64,000 nucleotides of DNA from Balneolaceae bacterium (GCA_009711805.1 VEMX01000003.1:1-64000); one strand, 5' to 3'; positions 45,451 through 55,100 are shown, counted from the first letter of the stretch. Notes: a model not told the origin generated them from the letters alone. Program-made: numbers and translations.

Positions 45451-47580
45451 TTAAACTGTCCATTCCATTTGGTTGTAGCCAAACTTGCGAACCGACTGTT
45501 TTAAAGTTTGATCTGCTTCCTTAGGAGCAGTACGTTCGTCTGCATTATTCCCCATACCCTTGCCAGATTCTCCACGGCCATTGGATGAGGATGAATCACC
45601 AAAGAAATTCGACATATTTTGCCCTTCCTGGTTTTCAAACTGCAGGTCAATATTGATTTCACATTCTTGCTCGAGATGACTCTTTATCTCTTGCACATGC
45701 TTTTGCATCAGCTTGGTAAGCTCCATACTTGAAGAAGCCAGCTTCACCTGAATTACACCGTCTACATTTCGGGTAGACATTTGAATATTCTTTCCGTCAT
45801 CCAGCTCAAAACTGTGCTTTTGCCATTTTGCCGGCATTGGTTTTTCTGATGATGACGCTTTTAGCATCGTCCTGGTGAGTCCCGGAAGCACATTCCGCCG
45901 AATAGAAATATTTGATATAGACATTTCACCCAGGCGGGTACTTCCAATACTTTGTTGTTCATTCCCTTTAGAGTCCTTCAATTCCGATGCTTCGGGCATC
46001 TGCTCTTTCAGCTGTGTTTCCTGTTCGCCCTTCAGCTTGGGAGACGACAATATATCTCCGGCGGACTGACTTCCACTTGTTTGTTGCCCCAATTGCAATC
46101 CAAACGAAGTATTATTTCGGGCGTTCATTGTTTCGGCCAATGAGCTAATACGCTCACTATTGCCAGACTCCTGGCTTAAAAATGAATAGTTGTTCAGCCG
46201 ATACCTTTGATCTCTCAATTCTTCCTTCCTGGCATGCTGCATCTGGAAATTGAACTCTGGAACTCCCTCGGCCGCTTTCTTCACAATCATTTGACCTGGC
46301 ATTACCTGGGCTTCCTTTTCTGTATTTCGAACTCTTGTTTCTGCAGGAACCGTTTTGTTGGCCACTTTAAAATTTTCCAACTTTTTAAGCGGTATATCTG
46401 TGGCAGATCTGAATAACCGCTGACGCCGAAGATCAATAGGTTTTATAGAGTCGGTGGTATCATTTTTACCCGCTTTATGTTCTCCTCCTTCCTCTGATGT
46501 ACTTTTATTCAATAACTGTTTAGACTTTTCAGCTACTTTTACACCTGTATCTGAAGCCGGTAATTTCTTTTTTAATTCATTTCCAACAGAAGCTTTTCCC
46601 TGCACCGATTGTTTTTCGGCATCCAAAGCCGGAGTCACAACCGACTTCATTTCCTTTTGTGCGGTCTTTATATCTGCAGGGCCTTCTTCCCCTTCCGAGG
46701 TTGGGATAGCTCCGGTTTTGACAACGCCAATACCTAACTTAGGAACCGTTGTCCTTTTCTTTGCCTCTGTATCTCTCGGTTGCTGTTGTTTTTCCGTTTC
46801 CGCCGGCCGAGTTTTTTGGGCTGGTTTAGAGACTTCTCTTTCTTGAGATAAAACAGGTCTACTTTGTTTAACTGACTGTTGGTCTGTTTCGGCTTTTTTT
46901 GTTGCTTGTTCGCTTCCAGCGGTGGGTCTTTCCTTGCTGGTTTCTTTTCTGCTTTTTTCTGCTGATACAGTTTCTGGTTTCTCATTATCTGTACTTACTC
47001 TCTTGGGGGACTCTCCCGTCATCTCTACAGAAGAGGTCCCGGATAAGGTTTCTCCCGTCTTTATTGATTGATTTGTTTGGTCTCTCTCAAGCTGCCCGGT
47101 GTCCTTTGGGGCAGCATTCTTTATCTGTTTGCCAACTTTCCGGGTATTCTCTTCAATCTGGCCTTCCGCTGACACACTCTCTTTATCAGTTTCTTCTTTC
47201 TTTATATCAATCTGGCCTTCCGTTGAAGTACTTTCTTTTTTAATACTATTATGTAGTTCATCGGCGGCTTTGTTAGGGCTGTTTCTTACTTCAGCCGATT
47301 TGGTTTTAGCGCCTTCCCCGGTCTGGGTTTCAGGCTCTGTTTTCTTTTCATTCTCTTTTGTATTCAGTTTAAATTCGGATGTCTCTTCACCCTCTTCAGT
47401 TTGTTTTTCGGATGTTTCGGTATCCGCAGATTCTTTTGTCAACGCATTCTGTACCGACTTGAGCACTTTACCGAATATGCCTTTCTGAGCATCGTTTTCA
47501 GCCTTGGATCCTCCTTTTGTTTGTCTGGAATTCAGCTCAGTTTCCTTACCGCCGTCTGCTGGTAAAATATTCTTCATCAT
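45451..47580 (-). CDS. fliK: Hook-length control protein FliK
   Basis: 709 residues. The first 450 or so are low complexity, rich in Glu, Lys, Thr and Ser, as expected for the molecular ruler part. The C-terminal region has the Flg_hook fold features: QVKLASSSMELTKLMQKHVQ, then EIKSHLEQECEINIDLQFEN. It is long for a FliK, which may imply a longer hook. The ATG overlaps the stop of the MotE-like gene by four bases. Confidence 0.88.
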   Translation of the reverse strand: MMKNILPADGGKETELNSRQTKGGSKAENDAQKGIFGKVLKSVQNALTKESADTETSEKQTEEGEETSEFKLNTKENEKKTEPETQTGEGAKTKSAEVRNSPNKAADELHNSIKKESTSTEGQIDIKKEETDKESVSAEGQIEENTRKVGKQIKNAAPKDTGQLERDQTNQSIKTGETLSGTSSVEMTGESPKRVSTDNEKPETVSAEKSRKETSKERPTAGSEQATKKAETDQQSVKQSRPVLSQEREVSKPAQKTRPAETEKQQQPRDTEAKKRTTVPKLGIGVVKTGAIPTSEGEEGPADIKTAQKEMKSVVTPALDAEKQSVQGKASVGNELKKKLPASDTGVKVAEKSKQLLNKSTSEEGGEHKAGKNDTTDSIKPIDLRRQRLFRSATDIPLKKLENFKVANKTVPAETRVRNTEKEAQVMPGQMIVKKAAEGVPEFNFQMQHARKEELRDQRYRLNNYSFLSQESGNSERISSLAETMNARNNTSFGLQLGQQTSGSQSAGDILSSPKLKGEQETQLKEQMPEASELKDSKGNEQQSIGSTRLGEMSISNISIRRNVLPGLTRTMLKASSSEKPMPAKWQKHSFELDDGKNIQMSTRNVDGVIQVKLASSSMELTKLMQKHVQEIKSHLEQECEINIDLQFENQEGQNMSNFFGDSSSSNGRGESGKGMGNNADERTAPKEADQTLKQSVRKFGYNQMEWTV

Positions 47581-48269
47581 AGCATAATCTCCGTCATAAG
47601 TTTAGCTGCTCGATCTGAGTTTAGAGAACGCAATATTTTTTCTCTTTGCAGGGTCCCTCCTCCTTTGTACAAACGCACCAATTGTTTGGTAGTCATTTTT
47701 GCGAGGATGGGGGCCAACTCATCTTCTTCAAGATTCAGAAGGCTTTTCACGCGTTGCGAGAATTCCTCTTCAGTCATTTCTTCTGAGGCAACCTCATCCG
47801 CTTCCTGCTGCTGATTAGCTTCAGCAAGCCGCATACTATCGGCTACCTGAACCCGGACCTTCAGGCTATCCAAAGTCGTCATTAAAGAATCTACCTTGTC
47901 CTTGAGCCCGGTATTTTCATTTTTCAAATAATTCAATTCTGCAAGCGGAAGAGAATCTATTATTACTACGTCATTCTCTTCTCCACTATTATATGGCTGA
48001 ATTTCATTATCGTCCTGAGCGCTATTATCCGTTATAGCCAATACTGTATCGTCATCAAACTCAGGAGGTTCGTAAGCAAATGCAGAAGTTGTATCTAAAG
48101 CTAGATCAGTATCCTCAATTGGAATACCGAAATCTGATTTATTGTCTTCTACGATCTGCTCATACTTTTCCTCATTCAGATAAGGATACAGAAAAAACGT
48201 AGCTATCAGCATCACCAAGAAGGGAACTAATATTAATCCTGTGATTTTAAGTATAGCTGCTTTGTTCAT
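47577..48269 (-). CDS. MotE-like membrane protein with MgtE_N-type domain
   Basis: 230 residues. One N-terminal membrane segment (ILKITGLILVPFLVMLIATFF, split here ILKITGLILVPFLVM / LIATFFLYPYL), an acidic linker, a coiled coil (about 110-150), and a C-terminal helical domain with EDELAPILAKMTTKQLVRLY resembling the MgtE N-domain/FliG-like fold. This is the layout of MotE, a motility protein found between fliJ and fliK in many bacteria. Exact function is unproven. Confidence 0.75.
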   Translation of the reverse strand: MNKAAILKITGLILVPFLVMLIATFFLYPYLNEEKYEQIVEDNKSDFGIPIEDTDLALDTTSAFAYEPPEFDDDTVLAITDNSAQDDNEIQPYNSGEENDVVIIDSLPLAELNYLKNENTGLKDKVDSLMTTLDSLKVRVQVADSMRLAEANQQQEADEVASEEMTEEEFSQRVKSLLNLEEDELAPILAKMTTKQLVRLYKGGGTLQREKILRSLNSDRAAKLMTEIML

Positions 48270-48274
48270 CAGTA

Positions 48275-48703
48275 TTATCTAGAAAATGATTGTGTGGCGA
48301 TTTCATCCATGAATTTCTGTTCCTTTTTAGCCACACTACTTGAGAAGGAATCTTTTTCAAACTCTTTAACCTTTTCGAGGATGTGTAACTTTTTGTGGGC
48401 TGTAGCCAGTTTCTCACGTTCTTTAACTACTTCCACATCTACCTTATCCATATCCTTATTTAGTTTTTCCATTCGCTGATGTACCTGCTGCATATGGGCA
48501 CTATGTCTTCGAATCATATGTATGCTCTCGGCTTCTTCATTCTCTGATTTATTCAGATAGCTTTCGAGTTTCCCCTGAACTTCATTACGCAGCTCACTTA
48601 TCTTTTGCTTCTTGGCAACCTGTTTAGCCAGCTTTTGCTTTTGAATTTTTTCCTGGTGCTTCCGCACTTTAAGAACCGGATCAAGTGAAAATTTGAACTT
48701 CAT
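48275..48703 (-). CDS. fliJ: Flagellar export protein FliJ
   Basis: 142 residues, nearly all coiled coil. It begins KFKFSLDPVLKVRKHQEKI, the FliJ family start (FxLxxLLxxRxxxE). It links the FliI ATPase ring to FlhA. It lies directly after fliI. Confidence 0.9.
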   Translation of the reverse strand: MKFKFSLDPVLKVRKHQEKIQKQKLAKQVAKKQKISELRNEVQGKLESYLNKSENEEAESIHMIRRHSAHMQQVHQRMEKLNKDMDKVDVEVVKEREKLATAHKKLHILEKVKEFEKDSFSSSVAKKEQKFMDEIATQSFSR

Positions 48704-48726
48704 AAAATTAGCTTTCCTTTTATTTG

Positions 48727-50064
48727 TTATTCGATAATTTCCTTAAGCATACCCCAGAGGTCATCACTAAAGTCAGTCTCGTTCATACCTTGTATCAAAA
48801 ATGATTCCAAACCCGGATGTTTTTTTATAGATTCGTCAATTTTCGGATTTGAACCTTTCACATAGGCTCCAATATTGATCAGGTCTTCGGCCTCTCTGTA
48901 GGTTGCCAGCAGCTCTCTTGCTTTCATGGCTATTTCGAGCTGTTCCTCTGTAACAACCTTCGTCATCACCCTTGAAATACTTTCCAGAATGTCGATAGCA
49001 GGGTAATGGTTTTTATGTGCCAATCGCCTTGAGAGCACGATATGGCCATCTAAAATGGATCGTACGGCATCTGCAATAGGTTCATTCATATCGTCATTAT
49101 CCACTAATACCGTATACAATCCGGTGATGCTTCCCTGTTGTGTTTTGCCCGGGCGTTCGAGTAATTTCGGGAGTATAGTGAACACGCTTGGTGTATATCC
49201 TTTGGTGGTTGGAGGCTCTCCTGAGGCAAGCCCAATTTCTCTTTGGGCCATGGCTACCCGGGTAACCGAATCCATCATAAGGAGGACATTTTTTCCTTGG
49301 TCGCGGAAATATTCTGCAATTGCTGTTGCCGTGAACGCTCCCTTTACTCTGCTCATAGCTGCAGTATCGGAAGTTGCAGCTACTACCACAGAACGGGATA
49401 ATCCCTCTTCACCGAGTGTATCCTGCACAAATTCCTGAACCTCACGGCCCCGTTCACCAATAAGTCCAATTACGTTCACATCGGCGGAAGAGTGCTTGGC
49501 TATCATTCCCATAAGCACACTTTTACCCACTCCGGAACCGGCAAAAAGTCCCATCCTTTGGCCGGTTCCCAGTGTGTTTAAGGCGTCGAGTGCACGAATA
49601 CCGGTAAACATAACATCATCGATGGGAGCTCGATCCAGCGGAGCTGGCGGATCATTATGTACCAGTTGTTGTGCGGTCGGTCGTATCGACCCCTTGTCAT
49701 CTATAGGCAAACCGTTGGTATCAACTACTCGTCCGAGTATTTCATCACCAACGGAAACGGTAAGTGCCTGTCCCATACTTTCTACCAGGCACCCCGTTTT
49801 CATGCCAACTACCCGATCGTAGGGCATTAATAATGTCTTTCCATCTTTTAACCCTACAACTTCAGCCGATACCAAAGTGCCCATTACCGTATGTATCCCG
49901 TACATCTCTCCTACACTCGCTTCCAATCCGGTGCATTCTATGATGTTACCTACAATGGTGGATACTTTTCCGTAACGTTTCACTTTATTGGGGTTTCCTG
50001 AAATCTTTTCACGGATATCCCGAAAGTGTTTCTCCAAAATGAGCGAAGTATCGGTTATTTCCAT
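48727..50064 (-). CDS. fliI: Flagellar export ATPase FliI
   Basis: 445 residues. Walker A GSGVGKSVLMGMIAKHS, then VIGLIGERGREVQEFV and LLMMDSVTRVAMAQREIGLA (Walker B region) are clear F1-type ATPase motifs specific to the FliI/YscN family. It powers unfolding and export of flagellar substrates. It overlaps fliH by 10 bases. Confidence 0.97.
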   Translation of the reverse strand: MEITDTSLILEKHFRDIREKISGNPNKVKRYGKVSTIVGNIIECTGLEASVGEMYGIHTVMGTLVSAEVVGLKDGKTLLMPYDRVVGMKTGCLVESMGQALTVSVGDEILGRVVDTNGLPIDDKGSIRPTAQQLVHNDPPAPLDRAPIDDVMFTGIRALDALNTLGTGQRMGLFAGSGVGKSVLMGMIAKHSSADVNVIGLIGERGREVQEFVQDTLGEEGLSRSVVVAATSDTAAMSRVKGAFTATAIAEYFRDQGKNVLLMMDSVTRVAMAQREIGLASGEPPTTKGYTPSVFTILPKLLERPGKTQQGSITGLYTVLVDNDDMNEPIADAVRSILDGHIVLSRRLAHKNHYPAIDILESISRVMTKVVTEEQLEIAMKARELLATYREAEDLINIGAYVKGSNPKIDESIKKHPGLESFLIQGMNETDFSDDLWGMLKEIIE

Positions 50065-50759
50065 GATGGAAGGGTTAAGGATGTTCTAAAATCTTTGAGC
50101 ATTTCTTCGAACTTGTGCACAATATCTTCTCTTTTTGTCTCCAGCTTAAATTCGCCGGGCTTCAGTTCATTGTTAGTCCGAATATTGATTGCTGTGTTGG
50201 GTGTTAATTCTTCTACCAGATTTTTGATGTATTCATAATCATCTTCTGCTATCAACAGCAGCGGTTTTGAGCTCTCATCTATTCGCTGTAATATTTTTCC
50301 CAGTTTGAGTTCCAGGGTTTCTCTTATTTTTGGATTTTCTACCGGTATGCCCAGAATGGCTTCCGATATTTCGAATACCATATCCAGTATACCCGGCTCC
50401 AGCATTTTCTGGTGCTCTTGCCATTGCAACCGTGCTTGTTCTAATTCATTCCGGATACCGGATAGTTTACTGTCTATTTCTGCTCTTGCTTGTGCAAGGC
50501 CTTCCTGTAGTCCCTTTTCATATCCTTCAGCCAGGGCTTCTTCCCGGGATCGCTCTACTTTACGTTTCCATTTCTCGTCTCTTTCTTCAAGTTTTTTGGC
50601 AATGTCGGGGCTGGATTTGATCTTCTCCTCAGTGACTTTATCATCATTGAAAATCATTTGGTAGTTCAGACGGGTGCTTCCATCCTCGTACCAGCTCACC
50701 TGGTTTTTATTTAAAATCTTCTGATTAGTCATTTTTTTACTCGACGATTTCTTCTTCAT
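50055..50759 (-). CDS. fliH: Export ATPase regulator FliH
   Basis: 234 residues. A charged helical N-terminus with AEGYEKGLQEGLAQARAEID (GxxxG-type repeats) and a C-terminal V-type ATPase subunit E-like domain (ILDMVFEISEAILGIPVE). FliH dimers hold FliI in check. Overlaps fliG by 23 bases and fliI by 10. Confidence 0.9.
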   Translation of the reverse strand: MKKKSSSKKMTNQKILNKNQVSWYEDGSTRLNYQMIFNDDKVTEEKIKSSPDIAKKLEERDEKWKRKVERSREEALAEGYEKGLQEGLAQARAEIDSKLSGIRNELEQARLQWQEHQKMLEPGILDMVFEISEAILGIPVENPKIRETLELKLGKILQRIDESSKPLLLIAEDDYEYIKNLVEELTPNTAINIRTNNELKPGEFKLETKREDIVHKFEEMLKDFRTSLTLPSWK

Positions 50760-51777
50760 CCATCTTGCGTGTGGTGATTTGCCCGTCTTCTTCCAGCTCT
50801 TTTATTTTCTTGATTATGCGCTGCTGGGCATCTTTTACATCTTTCAGCGGTACCGGCCCAAGAGCATCCATATCTTCGCGGAGCATATCGGCTGCTCTGC
50901 TCGACATGTTGCCGAGGAACTTGGCTGAGAGCCCCTCATCCACACCTTTGAGTCCCATAACGAGATCTGCTTTTTCCATCTCGTTGATAATGAGCTGTAC
51001 CGTGCGGTCGTCGAAATGCAGGATATCTTCGAAGAGGAACATTTGTTCTTTAATTTCGCTGGCCATATCATAGTCGCGTTCCATAATATCTTCAAGCACA
51101 TTGCGCTCAACGGTAATTTCTGCGCCGTTAAGAATTTGTGCCACAATATTGGTACCACTTTTAATTCTGTCGCCCATGGTATCCATGCCCCCTAAATGTT
51201 CTTTTATGACCTCTTCCACTTCTTCTATTACTTCCGCAGAAATCTTGTCCATAGATGCCAACCGAAAAATAATTTCACCTTGCAGTTTTTCATCCAGGTG
51301 GCCTAATATTTCGGCAGATTTTTCTACCTGCAGCTGCGAAAAGATTAACGCTGCTACCTGGGGATGTTCGTTCTGTATAAAATTGGCTATCTGTGTAATT
51401 TTGGTTTGTTGAAATTCATCGAAAACGGTACTTCCTGACTGGGCTCTCAATCTTTTCATCATCTGTTCAGAATTGGCGCTGTCTCCCAGCTCTGCGAGCA
51501 GTTCTTCAGCATAGCCCACCCCACCCTTTAGCATATACTGCTTTACTTCCATCAAAGAATGATATTCGTTCAAAACGGCATCTACTATTTCTGCCTTCAC
51601 ATCTTTCATCCGGGCAACTTCCATGGTTACCTTTTCTACCTCTTTCTGATTCAGGGATCTCATCATCGTAGCAGATGCTTTGGATCCTATACTCATAATC
51701 AGTACGGCTGCTTTCTGGTAGCCATTAAGATCTTCAATAGAATCGAAGCCTTTCTTTTTATTTTTTGTAGTTGGCAT
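50737..51777 (-). CDS. fliG: Flagellar motor switch protein FliG
   Basis: 346 residues. Armadillo-like FliG with the N-terminal KAAVLIMSIGSKASATMMRS, middle EHPQVAALIFSQLQVEKSAE containing the EHPQ motif, and the C-terminal MFLFEDILHFDDRTVQLIIN block that bears the torque-helix charges. It contacts FliF and the stator. Follows fliF by 11 bases. Confidence 0.97.
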   Translation of the reverse strand: MPTTKNKKKGFDSIEDLNGYQKAAVLIMSIGSKASATMMRSLNQKEVEKVTMEVARMKDVKAEIVDAVLNEYHSLMEVKQYMLKGGVGYAEELLAELGDSANSEQMMKRLRAQSGSTVFDEFQQTKITQIANFIQNEHPQVAALIFSQLQVEKSAEILGHLDEKLQGEIIFRLASMDKISAEVIEEVEEVIKEHLGGMDTMGDRIKSGTNIVAQILNGAEITVERNVLEDIMERDYDMASEIKEQMFLFEDILHFDDRTVQLIINEMEKADLVMGLKGVDEGLSAKFLGNMSSRAADMLREDMDALGPVPLKDVKDAQQRIIKKIKELEEDGQITTRKMDEEEIVE

Positions 51778-51788
51778 AATTCTAAAAT

Positions 51789-53438
51789 TTAGTCTTCATC
51801 AGAAGTCATCATAGCTCTCATAACCATTGCAGCTTCTGCCGGTTTAAGTTCTACAAAGTCTACAATTTCTTTCTTGTCATATTTTCGTTTTGGCAGTTGC
51901 TTTTGGCCTGCACCTTCACCTTCCTGTTCACTATCTTCGGGTATTGATTGTTCTGGCATATTCGGTATTCCTTCCTGTTTAGGCAGAGATTCCATTGAGG
52001 GTGCACTGCCTACCCTGCTATCGGCTGAAAAATCGCTTATTATATTTAGATCGCCACTGCCTGCTCGTTTTCGAATTCCATTTATTAGCCACAGAATCAT
52101 GAGGAAAGTAACTCCTATTACCGACCAGCGAATAATGCTATTGTAGCTGGTAGGCTGTCCGGAGAAATAATTCGCATCCCTCACAAAGTGCTTATCAAAA
52201 AATTCTATCTGTTTTATTGAAAGTTCATCTCCGCGGTCACCCTGAATACCCAGTGCAAGTTTTACCACTTCTTTAAATTCTTCTACTTCTTCCTGGCTGT
52301 ATTCCTCGTACGTTACTGTACCTTCTTCTCCTTCTTCACCGGGCTGTATTACCTGCTTATAATTAAGCAGAACAGATGCTGATACCCGTTTAATCTCTCC
52401 CTGGGTTTTTTCAAATACTTCCCGGGTACGGTTCACTTCGTAGTTTCTGGTTTGTGTAGTTGCCTGATTATCGTTGCTTGCCACTACTACCGATCCGGCC
52501 TGATTTTGCAATCGCTGGTTACCGGCTACCGGTTCCATGATTTCATCATTATTGGTTTGTTCGCTTTTTTCCTCAGAAATAATGGTTCTGCTATCCGGGT
52601 CTATCAGATCAGATTCGCGCACAAGCCGGTCAAAATCATGTTCCACAGATACACGGAGAATACTGTTTCCAGCTCCCAGCACGCGGTCTAACATAGATTG
52701 GCCACGTTCAGTAAGATAGGCTTCCGTTTTTTGGCGAAGCTGCATTTGTGTAGTCCCCATGGCCAGTTCAGCATCAGAATCAACTTCTTCACTCAGTCTG
52801 TTTCCAGCCTGATCCAACACCGTTACATTGCCTGCTTCAAGGCTTTCAACACTCCCCGCTATAAGCGAAGTGATGCCTTCAATCTGATCATTCTTAAGTT
52901 TTTGTCCTTTTTCTAAATTCAGTATTACCGAAGCAGAAGCTTCTACAGCGGCTCCTTCGAAGGGCGAACGTTCCGGGAGCACCAGGTGAATTCTTGAAAA
53001 CTCAACCTGATCGAGGCTGTTAATAGATCGGGCCAACTCCCCTTCAAGGGCTCTCTTTTTATTTACCTGCTGCATAAAATCCGTCATCCCCAAAGCATTG
53101 GTATCGAACAGTTCATATCCTTTGACATCTGAATAATCGCCTCCAATGGGAGCCATGTCTAACCGAAGCTGGTGTACTTTATCGCTGGATACATAAATGG
53201 CCTTCCCGCTTTCTTTCAGTTTATAGCTGATGCCCCGATTGTTTAATTCGGTTACAATTTCCTGGGCTGCTTCTGGCTGCAGAGATCCAAAAAGCAATAC
53301 TTCATCCTCTTGTTGGGTCCAGTAGAATACTCCACCTATGACGGACATAATCACTAACACCAGCCCTATAAACATAGCACGCTGTGCATTGTTAAGCGGC
53401 CCAAAAAATTCCTGAAATGCTTCTATATACTTGTTCAT
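51789..53438 (-). CDS. fliF: MS-ring protein FliF
   Basis: 549 residues. First membrane segment at about 22-42, the ring-building motif GISYKLKESGKAIYVSSDKV, LALPERSPF-like LVLPERSPFEGAAVEASASV, and a second membrane segment at about 440-460, followed by a short cytoplasmic tail that ends in the FliG-binding region. FliF forms the MS ring around the export gate. Confidence 0.97.
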   Translation of the reverse strand: MNKYIEAFQEFFGPLNNAQRAMFIGLVLVIMSVIGGVFYWTQQEDEVLLFGSLQPEAAQEIVTELNNRGISYKLKESGKAIYVSSDKVHQLRLDMAPIGGDYSDVKGYELFDTNALGMTDFMQQVNKKRALEGELARSINSLDQVEFSRIHLVLPERSPFEGAAVEASASVILNLEKGQKLKNDQIEGITSLIAGSVESLEAGNVTVLDQAGNRLSEEVDSDAELAMGTTQMQLRQKTEAYLTERGQSMLDRVLGAGNSILRVSVEHDFDRLVRESDLIDPDSRTIISEEKSEQTNNDEIMEPVAGNQRLQNQAGSVVVASNDNQATTQTRNYEVNRTREVFEKTQGEIKRVSASVLLNYKQVIQPGEEGEEGTVTYEEYSQEEVEEFKEVVKLALGIQGDRGDELSIKQIEFFDKHFVRDANYFSGQPTSYNSIIRWSVIGVTFLMILWLINGIRKRAGSGDLNIISDFSADSRVGSAPSMESLPKQEGIPNMPEQSIPEDSEQEGEGAGQKQLPKRKYDKKEIVDFVELKPAEAAMVMRAMMTSDED

Positions 53439-53448
53439 TTAACCGACC

Positions 53449-53820
53449 TTATATTTGCATGCGACTTATCTCATTGTAAGTCTCAATAGCTTTATTTCTA
53501 ACTTCAATCATCATCTGAAAACTAAGTTGAGCTTTTTGCATTGATATCATCACATCATGCACATTGTCTGTTTTACCAGAAACATAATCCTGCATATTCT
53601 GCTCAGATGATTTCATGCTTTGATCTACTCCGTCAATAGCTTTCGTTAGCATATCGGCAAACGACTCCTTAGGACCGTCAACATTTATATCAAAATGTTT
53701 TGGACTTACTTCAATACCATTTGGCGGATCTTTCCGCTCAATACCGGGGGCATTGGCTTGTTTAAGGCCTTGCTGCACACCTTGTTGTATTAAACCTTGT
53801 ATATCTATTGGGGCTGCCAT
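53449..53820 (-). CDS. fliE: MS ring-rod adapter FliE
   Basis: 123 residues. The C-terminal half has SFADMLTKAIDGVDQSMKSS, then VHDVMISMQKAQLSFQMMIE and a final VRNKAIETYNEISRMQI, the conserved FliE helices. FliE joins the MS ring to the rod. It lies between the small unknown gene and fliF. Confidence 0.95.
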   Translation of the reverse strand: MAAPIDIQGLIQQGVQQGLKQANAPGIERKDPPNGIEVSPKHFDINVDGPKESFADMLTKAIDGVDQSMKSSEQNMQDYVSGKTDNVHDVMISMQKAQLSFQMMIEVRNKAIETYNEISRMQI

Positions 53821-53847
53821 ACTTGTTTCTCCTTCTAAAAATCTGTT

Positions 53848-54081
53848 TTAAACTCGGGTATCAATATTTCTGCCGCGGGCAAATTCCTTATTCTCTACTT
53901 TTCCATCCATGGAGTACACATCCATTTTCTGCTTGGGCGAAAATTTCTCCTCTATCAGAGAAGACTCATCCTTGGTGAGCTTGGGCAGATCTGTAGAGCC
54001 AGATTTTGCTGTATCCCGGAGTGCATTATTTCTGGTTATTTGTCCGCTTTGTTGATGGTGAATTGAATTAATAGTCGTCAT
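53848..54081 (-). CDS. Small unknown protein between flgC and fliE
   Basis: 77 residues, polar, without a membrane segment or signal peptide. The middle has LTKDESSLIEEKFSPKQKMD, then VYSMDGKVENKEFARGRNIDTRV at the C-terminus (VYSMDGKVENKEF / ARGRNIDTRV). It starts one base after flgC and precedes fliE, so it is co-expressed with the earliest rod genes. I do not recognise the family. Its C-terminal pattern resembles that of the 88-residue sigma-28 gene at 34.6 kb. Confidence 0.7.
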   Translation of the reverse strand: MTTINSIHHQQSGQITRNNALRDTAKSGSTDLPKLTKDESSLIEEKFSPKQKMDVYSMDGKVENKEFARGRNIDTRV

Positions 54082-54082
54082 C

Positions 54083-54559
54083 TTAAATCTCCAGAGAATG
54101 TTTGATCATTTGTTTTTCGGCCTCTATGCTACTTAAGTTTGCCTCGTACAGGCGGTTGGCACTTACCATTTCCGCCATTTCACGAACCATATCAACATCA
54201 GGGTAGCGAACCATGCCATTTTCGTCGGCATCGGGATGGCCGGGATCATATTCATATCTAAATTTTTCTGTTTCAGCTACCTCAAAAGAAGGGCCCAGGC
54301 CTGTTTGTTTTGCACCTGCCGAATGTCTTGGGTCAGACTTATTCATAGAGGTAACACTCTCCGATAATACCTTTAAAAAGTTTTTCTGGTCGGGGGCTAA
54401 AGTTTTCACTCTTTGCGGCCGATAAACATTCGGAGAGCCTTCGGGCGCAGACGTTTGCGCGTTTGCAATGTTTCTTGAAGCAACAGCTAAACGCTCGCGC
54501 TGAAGAGCAAGACCCTGTGCTGCTGTTTGAAAAGTTGAGGATAGTCGATCTGGTAACAT
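54083..54559 (-). CDS. flgC: Proximal rod protein FlgC
   Basis: 158 residues. N-terminal AAQGLALQRERLAVASRNIA then NAQTSAPEGSPNVYRPQ, and the C-terminal VRYPDVDMVREMAEMVSANR, then LYEANLSSIEAEKQM are FlgC hallmarks. It follows flgB by 11 bases. Confidence 0.95.
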   Translation of the reverse strand: MLPDRLSSTFQTAAQGLALQRERLAVASRNIANAQTSAPEGSPNVYRPQRVKTLAPDQKNFLKVLSESVTSMNKSDPRHSAGAKQTGLGPSFEVAETEKFRYEYDPGHPDADENGMVRYPDVDMVREMAEMVSANRLYEANLSSIEAEKQMIKHSLEI

Positions 54560-54570
54560 ATTAATCTCGT

Positions 54571-54915
54571 TTATCTGTTAATCCCTGTTATGCCTTTTTT
54601 GAGCAGGCTAAAATGATGACGTAGTGAACGTGTCACCATTTGTACCCTGATTTGGGTATCTGCCATCTCTATCATTTCTTCTTCCAGCATTACATTCTCG
54701 TCAGTCTCGATTAGAGTAGGGGTTACATTTTTCATACCTGCTGTTCCAGCAGACTGTTGTGCATTCTGTAATTCGTTTTCAAAACTAACTTCACGCCTTT
54801 TATAGCCCGGGGTATCGGCGTTGGCAATGTTGGCAGCGGTTACTTTTTGCCTCAATGCATATGCGCCCATTGCGCGGGCAAGTACTTGACTGTGATTGCT
54901 ATCAATTAAGTTCAT
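54571..54915 (-). CDS. flgB: Proximal rod protein FlgB
   Basis: 114 residues from the ATG at 54915, chosen because the family core begins right after it (QVLARAMGAYALRQKVTAAN, then IANADTPGYKRREVSFE). An in-frame ATG at 54963 lies inside the promoter and is unlikely. The C-terminus has DTQIRVQMVTRSLRHHFSLL. First gene of the large flgB-flgE operon. Confidence 0.95.
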   Translation of the reverse strand: MNLIDSNHSQVLARAMGAYALRQKVTAANIANADTPGYKRREVSFENELQNAQQSAGTAGMKNVTPTLIETDENVMLEEEMIEMADTQIRVQMVTRSLRHHFSLLKKGITGINR

Positions 54916-54958
54916 TGAAAATTTCTTTTTGTTTTCGGAAATCCTTTGCACACACAAA

Positions 54959-54974
54959 TGCAATAGTTATGCCA
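54959..54974 (-). promoter_or_regulatory. Sigma-54 promoter of the flgB operon
   Basis: Minus-strand TGGCAT-AACTA-TTGCA, the full -24/-12 consensus with GG-N10-GC spacing. The start would be near 54948, a leader of about 33 bases before the flgB ATG. The NtrC-type activator at 17.2 kb is the obvious regulator. Confidence 0.78.
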
Positions 54975-54990
54975 TGGCAATAAATGTGCT
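54975..54990 (+). promoter_or_regulatory. Possible divergent sigma-54 promoter
   Basis: TGGCAA-TAAAT-GTGCT on the plus strand, GG-N10-GC spacing, abutting the flgB box back to back through GCCATGGC. It points to the kinase gene at 55162, with a leader of about 160 bases. Confidence 0.35.
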
Positions 54991-55100
54991 TTAAACTTTC
55001 ATTTAATCCCTTATTTTGGGAGCAGGTTTTAGTTACAGGGAGCAGAATTGACCACCATCAGGCAAATTTTTCCGTTTTGCCTCTTTTAGCAGTTATTTAC

